Notes under the pieces: generated by a model
What the model was told of the DNA's origin: nothing
The model's input: the letters and a program-made list of their open reading frames with translations, nothing else
The model's database searches: none
Assembly: GCA_029098065.1 (NCBI GenBank)
Contig: JAQXNP010000178.1
Coordinates: 1 to 11,557 of the forward strand
Origin: Clostridiales bacterium
GTDB taxonomy: Bacteria; Bacillota; Clostridia; Oscillospirales; Oscillospiraceae
Direction of reading: 5' to 3'
Length of the DNA stretch: 11,557 bases
Shown here: positions 5,710 through 11,557 of the stretch, one piece after another
Layout: each line of letters opens with the position of its first letter
How positions within the stretch are numbered: the stretch's first letter is position 1
Position numbers and translations under genes: made by a program

Positions 5710-6918
5710 TCAGATCTCGTTGATGACACCGCAGAACACCGCCTGCCCGGTGGTCCGGTCCAGAATGAGGAAGGCGAAGGGCCGGTCCAGAAAGACCTCT
5801 TTCACCTTCCGAGGCTCCGCCGGGGCGGAGGCGGCATCCACGATAACGCCGGTCACCGCGGCGGCCTCGGTGCCCTCCTCGTACATTCGCATATAAGTCT
5901 TGTGGATGACATCGGATACCTGGGCGGAGAGACCGCTGTCCTCTTTCAGCATCCCGTTCAGGGCCCCGTCCTCAAAGAGGGCCTCCAGCCCCAGCCCCTT
6001 CAGCGTCCGTTTCAGGGAGGCGCTGTATTCCGCCTCAAACTTCGGGATTTTGACGGCGACGTCATAGGCGCCGGTCCGGGAGTCCAGAAAGGCGTCCAGA
6101 TCCAGGGCGAAGAGGTCGGGGGATTCCTCCTCCCGGGGCAGAACGGCCACAAACTCATAGCCGTTCTCATAGGCCTTGGCAAAGCCCACGGCCTGGCCGG
6201 TCTCAAAGTAGTCGTTCACCTGGCCGGACATGAATTCCGCCTCGGACAGACCGCCTCCGGCGGAGGTGAACTGGCCCTGCCGGACCTGAGAGCCGGTGAA
6301 GGGATCGGTCCATCTGCCGTCAAAATAGAGGGCGTTGACGAGGAGGGCCAGGGTATCCCGGGTGAGGTCGCTCTGTTCCACAATGGAGTTGATCCTGCCG
6401 CGGGTGGCCTGGGACACCCAGGCGTTGATCTCCCGGGCGGAGGCGGCGCTCCCCGGCCGGAAGGAACCCTCCCGGGCGCCGTACACATCGGACAGCAGGG
6501 AGCGGAAGGCCTCGTCCATCTCTCCCGCCAGCTCCTGGTTGTACCACATGGAGTTGGCGATGAACAGGGTCTCATCCCCCGGCCGATCGCCGCCCAGAAC
6601 GGCGTTCAGTTCCTCCGCCGTCCGGCCGAAAAGACCGGTGAGGGCCTCTTCCGCCGCTCCGCCGGCTCCGTTGGCCGTCATGGCCAGAGCCATCTCAATG
6701 GACAGGGGAGAGAGGATTACGTTTTCCTCCGGACGCCCCGCACTCTCCAGTGCCAGCAGCCGGCCGGCGATTCCGTTGGCGGTGAGGGGCTCCTCCGCCG
6801 GGGGGACGGAGATCTCCGGCAGGTCGGACTCCGCCGGGCCGGCGGGGGGATCGGACGCGCCGCATCCGGCCAGCAGCGCCCCCGACAGCAGCAGGGACAG
6901 AATGGATCGGAATTTCAT
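5710..6918 (-). CDS. Serpin-family protease inhibitor, predicted lipoprotein
   Basis: Serpins trap serine or cysteine proteases by a suicide mechanism in which the cleaved reactive loop inserts into a beta-sheet. This 402-residue protein has a lipoprotein signal (KFRS, hydrophobic core, lipobox LAGC with C19) and a proline-rich linker (~20-45), so it should be anchored outside the membrane. Serpin signatures are ILSPLSIEMALAMTANGA (~68-85), NALYFDGRWTDPF (~195-207), VIHKTYMRMYEEGTEAAAVTG (~337-357) and DRPFAFLILDRTTG (~378-391). The hinge (E347 to G357, small residues at P12-P9, Thr at P8) is of the inhibitory type. Counting from the hinge puts P1-P1' at A363-S364, but the loop is ~6 residues longer on the C-side than in alpha-1-antitrypsin, so P1 is uncertain. 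The ATG has AAAGGAGGG 7 nt upstream. It lies between mnmG and mnmA on the same strand. Confidence 0.95.
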   Translation of the reverse strand: MKFRSILSLLLSGALLAGCGASDPPAGPAESDLPEISVPPAEEPLTANGIAGRLLALESAGRPEENVILSPLSIEMALAMTANGAGGAAEEALTGLFGRTAEELNAVLGGDRPGDETLFIANSMWYNQELAGEMDEAFRSLLSDVYGAREGSFRPGSAASAREINAWVSQATRGRINSIVEQSDLTRDTLALLVNALYFDGRWTDPFTGSQVRQGQFTSAGGGLSEAEFMSGQVNDYFETGQAVGFAKAYENGYEFVAVLPREEESPDLFALDLDAFLDSRTGAYDVAVKIPKFEAEYSASLKRTLKGLGLEALFEDGALNGMLKEDSGLSAQVSDVIHKTYMRMYEEGTEAAAVTGVIVDAASAPAEPRKVKEVFLDRPFAFLILDRTTGQAVFCGVINEI

Positions 6919-7006
6919 GAGGTTCCCTCCTTTTCAGATGCCCTTTAGACGCCGGACGGCGGCAAAAGGTTCCCCGGGAGGGAGATTTTCCCCGCAGAAG
7001 AGAGGG

Positions 7007-8830
7007 TCAGCCCTGGCCCTTTTCCAGATAGACCATCAGCGCGGCCACGTCCGCCGGGCTGACTCCGGAGATGCGGCTGGCCTGCCCCAGATTGAGGGGC
7101 CGGATCCTGTCCAGCTTCTGCCTGGCCTCCAGCCGGAGGCCCTGCATGGAGAGATAGTCCAGCTCCGGGGGGAGGGGGCGGCGCTCCAGCTTTTTCATCT
7201 CCTCCACCTGCTTTTCCTGGCGGCGGATATAGCCGGCGTATTTGACCTCGATTTCCACCGCCTCCCGTACCGCCTGGGGCAGCTCGGGGCGGCGGGGATC
7301 CAGAGGAGCGAGGGAATCGTAGCTGTTCTCCGGCCGGCGGAGAAGGTCGGCCAGCCGGCCCTCCGGGGAGCCCGTCTTTTCCAGGCGGGCGATCTCGGCG
7401 TCCACCGCGGTGTATTTGTCCACGGTCCGCTGATAATCGGCATCGCTGACCAGCCCCACGGCATGTCCGATCCCGGCCAGCCGCCGGTCGGCGTTGTCCT
7501 GCCGCTGGAGGAGCCGGTATTCCGTCCGGGAGGTCATCATCCGGTAGGGTTCATTGGTGCCCTTGGTCACCAGATCATCGATGAGCACCCCGATGTATCC
7601 CTGCTCCCGGCCCAGAATCAGGGGCGCCCGGCCCAGCAGCTTCAGAGCGGCGTTGATGCCCGCCATCAGTCCCTGGGCGGCGGCCTCCTCGTAGCCGGAG
7701 GAGCCGTTGAACTGTCCGGCGCCGTAAAGGCCGGGGACTTTTTTGTGCTCCAGAGTGGGCTTCAGCTCGGTGGGGTCCACGCAGTCATATTCGATGGCGT
7801 AGGCGCAGCGGGTCATCTCGGCGTGCTCCAGGCCGGGGATGGTGCGGAGCATTTTCACCTGCACCTCCTCGGGCAGGGAGGAGGAGAACCCCTGGATATA
7901 CAGCTCCTCGGTATTGAGCCCCATGGGCTCGATGAAAAGCTGGTGCCGGGGCTTGTCTGCAAAGCGGACCACCTTGTCCTCGATAGAGGGGCAGTACCGG
8001 GGGCCCACCCCGTGGATCACGCCGGAGAAGAGGGGGGAGCGGTCCAGGTTGGAGCGGATGATCTCATGGGTCTCTCCGGTGGTATAGGTGAGATAGCACA
8101 CCGCTTTGTTCTCCGGCGGCGTCCGGGTGGAGAAGGAGAAGGGCACCGGGGTCTCATCCCCCGGCTGAAGTTCCATTTTGGAGAAGTCCACGCCCCGCCG
8201 GTTCACCCGGGGGGGTGTTCCCGTTTTGAACCGGCGGAGGGTGACTCCCAGCTTCCGCAGGCTCCCGGACAGGGCGGAGGCGGCGGCCATGCCGTCGGGG
8301 CCGCTCTGGCGGGTGACCTCCCCGACGATGGTCCGCCCCGCCAGATAGGTGCCGGAGCAGACGACGGCGGCCCGCACGGCATACACCGCCCCGTGGTCGG
8401 TGCGCACGCCGGAGACGGCCCCGGTTCCGTCCGTGAGGATGTCGGTGACCTCAGCCTGTTTTACCCACAGGTTTTCCTGGAGCTCCAGGGTGTGCTTCAT
8501 GATCTCCTGATAGCGCCGGCGGTCGGCCTGGGCCCGGAGGGACCACACCGCGGGGCCCTTTCCCTTGTTGAGCACCCGGTACTGGATGCAGGCCCTGTCG
8601 GCGGCCCTTCCCATCTCGCCGCCCAGGGCGTCCACCTCCCGGACCAGATGGCCCTTGCCGGTGCCGCCGATGGCGGGGTTGCAGGGCATGTTGCCCACCG
8701 CGTCCAGATTGATGGTGAAGCACAGGGTCCGCAGCCCCAGCCGGGCGCAGGCCAGGGCGGCCTCGATGCCGGCATGGCCCGCCCCGATGACGGCCACATC
8801 GAAGATTCCGGCGTCGTAATCAAAACTCAT
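7007..8830 (-). CDS. mnmG: tRNA uridine-34 carboxymethylaminomethyl-modifying enzyme MnmG (GidA)
   Basis: MnmG is an FAD- and folate-dependent enzyme that, with the GTPase MnmE, adds the aminomethyl or carboxymethylaminomethyl group at C5 of wobble uridine U34. The 607-residue product (E. coli 629) is full length. It has the FAD-binding [15 protein letters not shown] (residues ~11-25), [10 protein letters not shown] (C50), the KTGTPPRV segment (~202-209), [11 protein letters not shown] (C280, the family's active-site cysteine), [15 protein letters not shown] (~373-387) and the helical C-terminal domain that contacts tRNA and MnmE. The ATG at 8830 lacks a clear Shine-Dalgarno sequence, unlike most genes here; the N-terminus still aligns with the family. 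No mnmE gene is in the window. It is the third gene of the - strand operon, 57 nt after the lipid kinase gene and 88 nt before the serpin gene. Confidence 0.97.
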   Translation of the reverse strand: MSFDYDAGIFDVAVIGAGHAGIEAALACARLGLRTLCFTINLDAVGNMPCNPAIGGTGKGHLVREVDALGGEMGRAADRACIQYRVLNKGKGPAVWSLRAQADRRRYQEIMKHTLELQENLWVKQAEVTDILTDGTGAVSGVRTDHGAVYAVRAAVVCSGTYLAGRTIVGEVTRQSGPDGMAAASALSGSLRKLGVTLRRFKTGTPPRVNRRGVDFSKMELQPGDETPVPFSFSTRTPPENKAVCYLTYTTGETHEIIRSNLDRSPLFSGVIHGVGPRYCPSIEDKVVRFADKPRHQLFIEPMGLNTEELYIQGFSSSLPEEVQVKMLRTIPGLEHAEMTRCAYAIEYDCVDPTELKPTLEHKKVPGLYGAGQFNGSSGYEEAAAQGLMAGINAALKLLGRAPLILGREQGYIGVLIDDLVTKGTNEPYRMMTSRTEYRLLQRQDNADRRLAGIGHAVGLVSDADYQRTVDKYTAVDAEIARLEKTGSPEGRLADLLRRPENSYDSLAPLDPRRPELPQAVREAVEIEVKYAGYIRRQEKQVEEMKKLERRPLPPELDYLSMQGLRLEARQKLDRIRPLNLGQASRISGVSPADVAALMVYLEKGQG

Positions 8831-8887
8831 GATATCACGTCTCGTTTTCTTGTGTGAGATTTTAAACTGGAATTTACACAGCTGATA

Positions 8888-9784
8888 TTACTTTCCGTAT
8901 ACGATGGTGATGGGGGTATTCACGGCGGAAATCTCCGCACGGGTAAAGTCCCCGCCGTATTCCCCGTCCAGGGTGATGGGCATGGGTTCCCCGCAGGTGA
9001 TGCGGAATCGGGAGGAGTGGAGGCCGATGACTCCGCTCTCGGGGGTGTACTCCTGACGCGCCAGCGCCCGGCAGGCGGTCTGGAACTCCTGAACGCCCGA
9101 GGGCATCTTTACCAGCACCGCCTCCAGCAGTCCGTCGTCCAGAGCGACTTCCTCGGGGGGAAGGCCGATGAGGCCGCCCACCGAAATGGTGTTGCTCACC
9201 ATGCCGTAGAGATAGTCCCCCTCCAGCGTGCCGCCGTCGTACTCCACGGTGAGATGGTAGCTCTTGAGATTGGCAAACTCCGCGACTCCCTTGAGAACGT
9301 AGGCCAGATGGCCGAACAGGTTCTTGAACTGCTGCGGGGTGTTGTAGGCCACGTCGGTAAAGGCCCCGAAGGCGGCCACATAGACAAAGTACTGATCTCC
9401 CAGCTTCCCGATGTCACAGGGCCGGGGCACTCCGGCGGCGGCGGTGGCGGCCATGTCCTCCATGTGTTTGGGCAGGGACAGGTTCCGGGCGAAGTCGTTG
9501 GTGGTGCCGGCGGGAAGATCGCCCAGCGGAGGCCGTTGGCCCCGGGGGAGGGCCAGCAGGCCGGTGATGACTTCATGGAGGGTGCCGTCCCCGCCGCAGC
9601 AGGCGACCCGGTCATAATTGGGAGCCAGTTCCCGGGCGGCCCGGGTGGCGTCGCCGGGGCCTTGGGTGGGGTAGACGGTGACCAGGCACTCCGCCCGGGT
9701 GAAGGAATTGAGAATGTCGGCCAGCTTGCCCCGCACCCGGCCCTTTCCGGCGTGGGGATTGTAGATGAAAAGCAGCTTCTGCAT
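8888..9784 (-). CDS. Diacylglycerol kinase-like lipid kinase (YegS/DgkB family)
   Basis: This 298-residue cytoplasmic or membrane-associated kinase has the DAGK catalytic domain. Visible marks are YNPHAGKG (residues ~8-15), the nucleotide-binding CGGDGTLHEV (~63-72), LPAGTTNDFAR (~90-100), LDDGLLEAVLV (~215-225) and LDGE (~272-275). Family members phosphorylate diacylglycerol or a related lipid with ATP; in Gram-positives DgkB recycles diacylglycerol released during lipoteichoic acid synthesis. Which lipid is used here cannot be told. I chose ATG 9784 because AGGAGG lies 10 nt upstream and residue 1 then leads straight into the first beta strand; an upstream in-frame ATG at 9835 would overlap the preceding gene and has no family support. 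It lies 19 nt after the cyclase gene, within the - strand operon. Confidence 0.92.
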   Translation of the reverse strand: MQKLLFIYNPHAGKGRVRGKLADILNSFTRAECLVTVYPTQGPGDATRAARELAPNYDRVACCGGDGTLHEVITGLLALPRGQRPPLGDLPAGTTNDFARNLSLPKHMEDMAATAAAGVPRPCDIGKLGDQYFVYVAAFGAFTDVAYNTPQQFKNLFGHLAYVLKGVAEFANLKSYHLTVEYDGGTLEGDYLYGMVSNTISVGGLIGLPPEEVALDDGLLEAVLVKMPSGVQEFQTACRALARQEYTPESGVIGLHSSRFRITCGEPMPITLDGEYGGDFTRAEISAVNTPITIVYGK

Positions 9785-9803
9785 GGATGAACGACCTCCT
9801 GAT

Positions 9804-10457
9804 TCAGTCTGCGTCAGGCCAGAAGGCCACTGCACGCACCGGCGCGCCGTCGGCGTCCGCCTGCTTCAGCGGCAGGGCAAAGAACCAGAAAAGGTCCCCT
9901 CCGCACTGACCCAGATTTTTCAGGTTCTCGATGTTGACAATCTCATGGTCCCGGAAGAGTTTTTTGTGCCGGGTCAGGGCCTCGTCCGGGATGGGGTCCA
10001 CCCCGATGACGTCGAAGCCGATGCCCTTTTTGCCCGTGTCCAGGACGAACTGAAGGACCTCATCGTCAATGCAGGGGTAGTCCCCGAAGTAATCGCCGGT
10101 GCCCCACCGCTCGTCCCAGCCCAGATGGAAAAGAAGAAAGTCGGCCTGCCGCGCTTTGTCCCCGTAAGGGGCCAGCCGTTCCATGCCGATGGCCCCGCCA
10201 TCGGGCAGGCCCAGGCAGTCCACCACCAGGGCTTTTCCCGCGAACTGGCTCACCGGGAACTGGTCCAGAGTGGTCCGCCCGGGAAAGAGATGGGCGGGGG
10301 CGTCCATGTGGGTGCCGGTGTGGGAGTACATGGTGATGAGGGTTTCCCGAAACCCGTTTTCCTCATAGGTGTTGGCGCTTTCCAGCCGGGGAGGAAGGGT
10401 GCCGGGATAGACGGGCATGTCCTCTGTAATGGTATGGGTCAGGTCAAGGATCTTCAT
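9804..10457 (-). CDS. Cyclase family protein (kynurenine formamidase-like metal hydrolase)
   Basis: The 217-residue protein belongs to the putative-cyclase (KynB-like) family of metal-dependent hydrolases. Its signature metal-binding motif HTGTHMDAPAH (residues 46-56: H46, H50, D52, H56) is intact, with PVYPG (~15-19) before it and H164 plus E177 (in IENLKNL) as the likely remaining ligands. Known members hydrolyse N-formylkynurenine, isatin or cyclic amides; without other tryptophan-breakdown genes nearby the substrate is open. ATG 10457 has GGAGG about 7 nt upstream, and the product begins MKILDLTHTI as family members do; an in-frame ATG at 10523 would start inside the -35 box of the promoter. 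It is the first gene of the - strand operon, directly behind a good promoter. Confidence 0.93.
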   Translation of the reverse strand: MKILDLTHTITEDMPVYPGTLPPRLESANTYEENGFRETLITMYSHTGTHMDAPAHLFPGRTTLDQFPVSQFAGKALVVDCLGLPDGGAIGMERLAPYGDKARQADFLLFHLGWDERWGTGDYFGDYPCIDDEVLQFVLDTGKKGIGFDVIGVDPIPDEALTRHKKLFRDHEIVNIENLKNLGQCGGDLFWFFALPLKQADADGAPVRAVAFWPDAD

Positions 10458-10494
10458 AAATGAACCTCCGGATGGGTGGGAATAGATTTCGCCT

Positions 10495-10523
10495 ATTTTA
10501 TCACACCGGCTTCCCGCCTTCAA
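10495..10523 (-). promoter_or_regulatory. Promoter of the cyclase-lipid kinase-mnmG-serpin-mnmA unit
   Basis: Read on the - strand: TTGAAG (10523-10518), 17 bp, TAAAAT (10500-10495), with TGA immediately before the -10 box, giving a TGn extended -10. The leader to ATG 10457 is about 30 nt. No other comparably good promoter was seen before mnmG, the serpin gene or mnmA, which suggests one long transcript. Confidence 0.8.
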
Positions 10524-10547
10524 GTCCTGCCCCCGGCGGAGCCCGGC

Positions 10548-11036
10548 CTATCGGGTGATGTCGAGCCCCCGGTCTCCGAATTCCGGCTTCCCGTTTTCCA
10601 GAGAGAGGAACGGCGAGAACTCCGCCGTTTCCCCCTGACGGGTCAGGCGGATGGTCACATCCGGAAAGATGTCGCTCACGTTGCATTGGATGAGGAAGGG
10701 GCGGCACGCCGGCTCCTCGTAAAACAGGACCGGGTCCCCGGTCTGGATGTCGTTTTGATACAGCTGGACGGTCATGTCTTCGTACCGCGGGATAATCAGG
10801 TAATAGTCGCCGGAGGAGACATGGTGAACAGGCAGATCCCCGCCGTCCAGATAGTTCTCCGTGTAGAAAGAGAGATCGCCGGTCTCCTGGTATCCCAGGT
10901 ATGCCGCGGCATACAGCTGGTTTTCCTGAAAGGGGATGGAGTCCGCCCCGCCGGTGCCCGGTTCGGGCGAACCCCCGCATCCCGCCAGGGACAGGAGACA
11001 GGACAGGGCCGCGGCCAGTGCAAGAAGCTTTTTCAT
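10548..11036 (-). CDS. Small predicted lipoprotein, unknown function
   Basis: This 162-residue protein has a clear lipoprotein signal peptide (MKKLLALAAALSCLLS followed by lipobox LAGC, C20) and a short Gly/Pro/Ser linker, so it should be tethered to the outer face of the membrane. The mature part is rich in beta-type sequence with many Tyr and Asp residues (YLGYQETGDLSFYTENYLDGG, ~46-66, then SGDYYLIIPRYEDMTVQLY). I recognise no family; a small beta-sandwich is a guess. The ATG at 11036 has GGAGG 9 nt upstream and a promoter further up. The stop (10548-10550) lies only 24 nt from the -35 box of the cyclase promoter and no T-tailed hairpin lies between, so its transcript may run on into the cyclase operon. 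Confidence 0.8.
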   Translation of the reverse strand: MKKLLALAAALSCLLSLAGCGGSPEPGTGGADSIPFQENQLYAAAYLGYQETGDLSFYTENYLDGGDLPVHHVSSGDYYLIIPRYEDMTVQLYQNDIQTGDPVLFYEEPACRPFLIQCNVSDIFPDVTIRLTRQGETAEFSPFLSLENGKPEFGDRGLDITR

Positions 11037-11096
11037 GGATAAAACCTCCGTTTCTGCATTTGAGGCGGATCAGCTGTATGGGTGGAGATAACATTC

Positions 11097-11125
11097 ATTA
11101 TACAATATACGGGCGTCCGCCGCAA
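11097..11125 (-). promoter_or_regulatory. Promoter of the small lipoprotein gene
   Basis: Read on the - strand: TTGCGG (11125-11120), 17 bp, then a perfect TATAAT (11102-11097). The leader to ATG 11036 is about 55 nt. It is divergent to the promoter at 11173-11201. Confidence 0.7.
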
Positions 11126-11128
11126 GGC

Positions 11129-11144
11129 GCCGCCGGCGGGCGGC
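11129..11144. repeat. GC-rich inverted repeat between divergent promoters
   Basis: GCCGCC (11129-11134) and GGCGGC (11139-11144) are inverted around GGCG, and inside them CCGCCGGCGG (11130-11139) is a perfect 10-bp palindrome. It sits just upstream of the -35 box of the - strand promoter. It could be a regulator site, but in GC-rich DNA such repeats also arise by chance. Confidence 0.3.
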
Positions 11145-11172
11145 TTCGGAACAGGCCGCGGGAAATCCCCTA

Positions 11173-11201
11173 TTTACGGCGGAGGCGATTTCGTGTAAAA
11201 T
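11173..11201 (+). promoter_or_regulatory. Promoter of the DnaD-like gene
   Basis: TTTACG (11173-11178), 17 bp, TAAAAT (11196-11201). Transcription should start near 11208, about 28 nt before ATG 11236. Confidence 0.75.
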
Positions 11202-11235
11202 ACAGACGAAGAATCTGTGGAAAGGGGGGAGCTCC

Positions 11236-11557
11236 ATGTCTGATCCCACGTTTCTGCCCGGGAATATTCTCTCCCTGGCGGCCGGGGCCGCCGACCGGCT
11301 CATCGAAGCGGGCAGCGGAGACGCCGCCCTCCTCTATCTGTGGCTTTTGAGGAACGGCGGCCGGTATGAGACCGGCCGCGCCGCCCGCGCGCTCAGGTGG
11401 GATGGGGGGCGGGCCGACGCCGCCCTGGCCCAGCTGGTCTCCCTGTCCCTGGCCAGTCCGGCGGAAGTCCAGCCCCAGCAGCTCCCCGTCAGGGAGGAGC
11501 CGCCCGAATATACCGCCGAGGATCTGAACCGGGAGATGTCCGATGCCGGCTCCCCCT
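11236..11557 (+). CDS. Probable DnaD-like replication initiation protein, N-terminal part
   Basis: An open frame of 107 codons runs off the right edge. It starts at ATG 11236 with AAAGGGGGGAG about 5 nt upstream and a good promoter before that. The N-terminus (LAAGAADRLIEAGSGDAALLYLWLLRNGGRYETGRAARAL, residues ~14-53, in two parts: ADRLIEAGSGDAALLYLWLL and what follows) looks like the winged-helix start of clostridial DnaD-domain proteins. The following linker ends in PPEYTAEDLNREM (~88-100), which in that family leads into the DnaD domain. DnaD-type proteins help load the replicative helicase, and in Clostridia are often followed by a dnaC-like helicase loader; that part is outside the window. 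The assignment rests on pattern memory and only the N-terminal third is visible. Confidence 0.6.
   Translation, partial: MSDPTFLPGNILSLAAGAADRLIEAGSGDAALLYLWLLRNGGRYETGRAARALRWDGGRADAALAQLVSLSLASPAEVQPQQLPVREEPPEYTAEDLNREMSDAGSP

Noticed and set aside
5278..6948. A 556-codon + strand open frame opposite mnmA and the serpin
   Set aside because: Same reason: antisense shadow with biased composition and no motif, crossing the boundary between two real genes.
6919..7006. Possible terminator or promoter in the 88-nt gap between mnmG and the serpin
   Set aside because: Only a 4-5 bp GC hairpin without a T-tract is found, and no -35/-10 pair with proper spacing; I see nothing beyond the serpin SD.
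6335..8857. An 840-codon open frame on the + strand opposite mnmG and the serpin
   Set aside because: It is a shadow of two well-supported - strand genes. GC-rich codon use leaves few stops on the opposite strand, the translation is low-complexity (Gly/Pro/Ala/Arg/His) and no promoter or SD fits.
8831..8887. Possible promoter for mnmG in an AT-rich gap
   Set aside because: A TAAAAT-like box is present on the - strand, but no acceptable -35 box lies 16-18 bp away and there is no TGn. It may be only weak.
9017..9790. A 257-codon + strand open frame opposite the lipid kinase
   Set aside because: Antisense shadow: the - strand frame has the GGDGT and PAGTTNDFAR motifs, and this one has none.
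10524..10547. GC-rich stretch after the small lipoprotein gene as a terminator
   Set aside because: The best pairing is about four base pairs and there is no run of T on the - strand.

Overview
The window comes from a GC-rich Gram-positive genome, roughly 60-65% GC judged by eye. A gut Clostridia bacterium of the Oscillospiraceae/Flavonifractor kind fits best. The reasons are strong AAGGAGG-like Shine-Dalgarno (SD) sites, SigA-type promoters with 17-18 bp spacers, TTG start codons, lipoproteins with Gram-positive-style lipoboxes, a short clostridial-type MnmA and a DnaD-like gene. The taxonomy is inference. It looks like ordinary chromosome: I see no mobile element, CRISPR array, tRNA, rRNA or phage module.

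Left part, + strand (1-4609): the 3' end of a HAD-family phosphatase gene; prfC (release factor RF3) with its own near-consensus promoter, an unusual leader and a strong terminator; a small three-helix membrane protein of unknown role; and a two-gene unit of a stand-alone HD-domain hydrolase and a MATE-family efflux transporter whose stop and start codons overlap.

Middle part, - strand (4657-10523): a symmetric hairpin at 4618-4649 separates two converging units. The - strand unit is a probable five-gene operon transcribed from a promoter at 10495-10523, in the order cyclase/kynurenine-formamidase-like hydrolase, diacylglycerol-kinase-like lipid kinase, mnmG, lipoprotein serpin, mnmA. Gaps are 19, 57, 88 and 21 nt, and I saw no internal terminator. 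MnmG and MnmA modify the same wobble uridine (U34) of certain tRNAs, so the secreted serpin between them is out of place functionally.

Right part (10548-11557): a small lipoprotein of unknown function (- strand) and the start of a DnaD-like replication protein (+ strand) are divergently transcribed from two recognisable promoters about 50 bp apart.

The most interesting signal is the prfC leader. It contains a well-placed SD followed by AUG-UGA, in the same reading frame as RF3. The real SD and TTG start of prfC lie in a short hairpin in which the start codon would be bulged out. A GUG-started leader frame runs through that hairpin and stops just past it. Together these suggest, but do not prove, termination-dependent control of RF3, analogous in logic to the in-frame UGA of prfB. 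The second is the surface serpin with a canonical inhibitory hinge, a class known from gut bacteria to inhibit host elastase-like proteases.
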